NCBI GenBank assembly: GCA_903854805.1
Contig: CAINXK010000321.1
Location: 1 to 6,832 of the forward strand
Source of the DNA: an uncultured Anaerolineae bacterium
GTDB taxonomy: Bacteria > Chloroflexota > Anaerolineae > Anaerolineales > Villigracilaceae
Reading direction: 5' to 3'
DNA: 6,832 nucleotides
The number at the start of each line of letters is the position of its first letter. Position 1 is the first letter of the stretch. The position numbers and the translations under genes were made by a program. Below are positions 5,400 through 6,832 of the stretch, in pieces. The notes under the pieces are model-generated. The model made no database searches. It had not been told where the DNA came from and was given only the letters and a program-made list of their open reading frames with translations.

Positions 5400-6533
5400 A
5401 TGTATAGAATATTATTTTTAGTGCGCTCACTTGAAATCGGTGGGGCAGAACGCCAAATGGTTGAATTGGTAAAAAACATGGATCATTCTCGCTTCGATAT
5501 TCATATTGTAACTTTTTACAATAGAGGCGAATTACGACCTTTACTCGAAAATGTGCCGGGAGTAAGAATCACATCAATTGATAAAAATAACCGCTGGGAT
5601 TTAATTTCTTTTTTTGTAAAGCTTCTGAACATTATTAGAGCGTACCAGCCTCATGTCATCCAAAGTTACCTGGATGTTCCAAACTCTTTCAATGTTCTAG
5701 CTGGAAATTTGCTTGGGATAAAAACCAGCCTGGGGGCGAGCGCCTCATTTGTTGATTTTTCAAGGTATGATTGGACTGCACTACTTGTTTATAAAACCGG
5801 TGCTTTTCTTTCACATTTTTCTAACCGAATTATTGCCAATTCAAACGCCGGTGAAAAATACAACATCGCACATGGGTATTCTTCAAAAAAAATGTGTGTG
5901 ATTCACAACGGAATTGATACTCAAACCTTTCAGCCAAACCAATCCGAACGGCTCAGAATGCGAAATCAGTGGGAAATCGGAGAAAATCAAAAAGTTATTG
6001 GACTCATTGGCAGGATTGACCCGATGAAAGATCATCCCACTTTTTTAAACGCCGCTGCTCAAGTAACAAAACAGTTTCCTGACAGTCGATTTATTTGCAT
6101 AGGCAGAGGACCAATAGACTATCTGAATGATCTAAAAACACTGGCAAATTCCTTATTGGAACGAGATAAATTAACATGGATTCAGGATTGTGACGATAAG
6201 GATATGGCGGCTGCTTACAATGCGTTTGACATCCTTGTATCGTCATCCTATGGTGAAGGTCTCGCAGTTGTCATTGGAGAAGGGATGGCTTGCGGAATAC
6301 CGTGTGTGGCGACTGACGTGGGTGATTCTGCTTTCGCTATCGGCGATACTGGCCTGATAGTTCCTTCCAAAAACCCTTCGGCCTTGGCCGATTCGATTTG
6401 CACTATTTTACAAATGAGCACACATGAACGGGTTGAACTTGGAAGAAGAGCTCGCCAGCGCGTACTAGATCATTTTTCGATCGAAAAAATGGCATCTGCT
6501 TATGAAACAGCCTTTAGTGAACTTGCTGGATAG
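5400..6533 (+). CDS. Family 4 glycosyltransferase (GT-B fold)
   Basis: A 377-residue retaining glycosyltransferase, probably acting on the inner face of the cytoplasmic membrane. The N-terminal acceptor domain begins with ILFLVRSLEIGGAERQMVEL (4-23), whose GGAE motif is typical of GT4. The donor domain shows VIHNGIDTQTF (167-177), the phosphate-contacting GRIDPMKDH (204-212, with R205 and K210), and the hallmark EX7E motif: E286 and E294 in SSSYGEGLAVVIGEGMACGI (281-300). DVGDSA follows at 306-311. Length and motif order are those of a complete GT4 enzyme with no truncation. AAAGG at 5385-5389 stands 10 nt before the ATG; the gap to the nucleotidyltransferase is 25 bp. Donor sugar is unknown; being next to the sugar-nucleotide cassette, it may use the product made there, but that is inference. 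Confidence 0.95.
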   Translation: MYRILFLVRSLEIGGAERQMVELVKNMDHSRFDIHIVTFYNRGELRPLLENVPGVRITSIDKNNRWDLISFFVKLLNIIRAYQPHVIQSYLDVPNSFNVLAGNLLGIKTSLGASASFVDFSRYDWTALLVYKTGAFLSHFSNRIIANSNAGEKYNIAHGYSSKKMCVIHNGIDTQTFQPNQSERLRMRNQWEIGENQKVIGLIGRIDPMKDHPTFLNAAAQVTKQFPDSRFICIGRGPIDYLNDLKTLANSLLERDKLTWIQDCDDKDMAAAYNAFDILVSSSYGEGLAVVIGEGMACGIPCVATDVGDSAFAIGDTGLIVPSKNPSALADSICTILQMSTHERVELGRRARQRVLDHFSIEKMASAYETAFSELAG

Positions 6534-6534
6534 G
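6528..6534 (+). promoter_or_regulatory. Ribosome binding site overlapping the preceding stop codon
   Basis: GGATAGG spans the TAG stop of the first GT4 gene. GGA ends 7 nt and AGG 3 nt before the ATG at 6538. This supports the short 4-bp gap and coupled translation of the two GT4 genes. Confidence 0.55.
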
Positions 6535-6537
6535 TTC

Positions 6538-6832
6538 ATGAAGTCACCCATCCGCATCCTTCACCTTATCACCAGTCTCAATATGGGCGGAGCTGAAATT
6601 GCGCTTTTGCGCCTCATGGAGAGCATGGACCGGGAAAAGTTCGAAATGCAAGTTGTGTCAATGATCCCAATGGGGCCCATTGGAGAAAAAATCCGGGCCT
6701 TTGGTGTTCCAGTCACATCGTTGGAAATGGCACCAGGCAGCCCAGGCCTGGGTGGACTAATTCGACTAATTAAAATCCTGAAGCAATTCCAACCTGCCAT
6801 TCTGCAAACCTGGCTCTATCACGCTGACCTTC
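6538..6832 (+). CDS. Family 4 glycosyltransferase, N-terminal part (3' truncated by the window)
   Basis: From the ATG at 6538 the frame stays open to the window end, giving 98 visible residues. The start IRILHLITSLNMGGAEIALL (5-24) carries the GGAE motif of GT4 acceptor domains. It is followed by a second strand (FEMQVVSM, 36-43), PMGPIGEKIRAFGVPV (45-60) and ILQTWLYHADL at the end (88-98), a stretch often found in GT4 N-domains. The EX7E donor domain lies beyond the window. It is 4 bp after the complete GT4 gene and resembles it in the first ~45 residues, so the two are probably distant paralogues working in successive transfer steps. Function is confident only at family level. Confidence 0.88.
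   Translation, partial: MKSPIRILHLITSLNMGGAEIALLRLMESMDREKFEMQVVSMIPMGPIGEKIRAFGVPVTSLEMAPGSPGLGGLIRLIKILKQFQPAILQTWLYHADL

Noticed and set aside
1..6832. CRISPR arrays, tRNA/rRNA genes, insertion sequences or long direct repeats
   Set aside because: Reading through the window showed no regularly spaced repeats, no transposase motifs and no RNA-gene-like segment; nearly all bases are in surface-glycan genes.

Overview
The window is a stretch of a bacterial cell-surface polysaccharide (O-antigen, exopolysaccharide or S-layer-glycan type) biosynthesis locus. All eight genes lie on the + strand and are tightly packed: a 4-bp ATGA overlap, gaps of 4, 12, 25 and 4 bp, and two wider gaps of 131 and 53 bp. 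The DNA is moderately AT-rich by eye. The sequence does not fix the organism. The gene families, the Shine-Dalgarno sites and a TATAAT box fit many bacteria; my weak guess is an Anaerolineae-type Chloroflexota, from general resemblance only.

Layout. Positions 1-657 hold the C-terminal part of a multi-spanning membrane protein that starts outside the window. It overlaps a family-2 glycosyltransferase (654-1469). After a 131-bp AT-rich gap comes a second, unrelated family-2 glycosyltransferase (1601-2641). A 53-bp gap with a perfect TATAAT hexamer precedes a three-gene nucleotide-sugar cassette: an RMD-like short-chain dehydrogenase/reductase (2695-3621), a LegB-type NDP-sugar 4,6-dehydratase (3626-4618) and a short sugar-1-phosphate nucleotidyltransferase (4631-5374). 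Then follow a complete GT-B family-4 glycosyltransferase (5400-6533) and the N-terminal part of a second one (6538 to the window end).

How the genes fit together. The nucleotidyltransferase would activate a hexose-1-phosphate (or its 2-acetamido derivative). The 4,6-dehydratase would turn the NDP-sugar into the 4-keto-6-deoxy form, and the RMD-like enzyme would reduce the 4-keto group to give an NDP-6-deoxyhexose. The glycosyltransferases would then build this sugar and others onto a lipid-linked glycan, and the membrane protein may act in transfer, polymerisation or export. The pairing of a LegB-type dehydratase with an RMD-type reductase, rather than GMD with RMD or LegB with an aminotransferase, is the most interesting feature: the final sugar cannot be read off by homology. 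No mobile element, CRISPR array, RNA gene or convincing terminator was seen.
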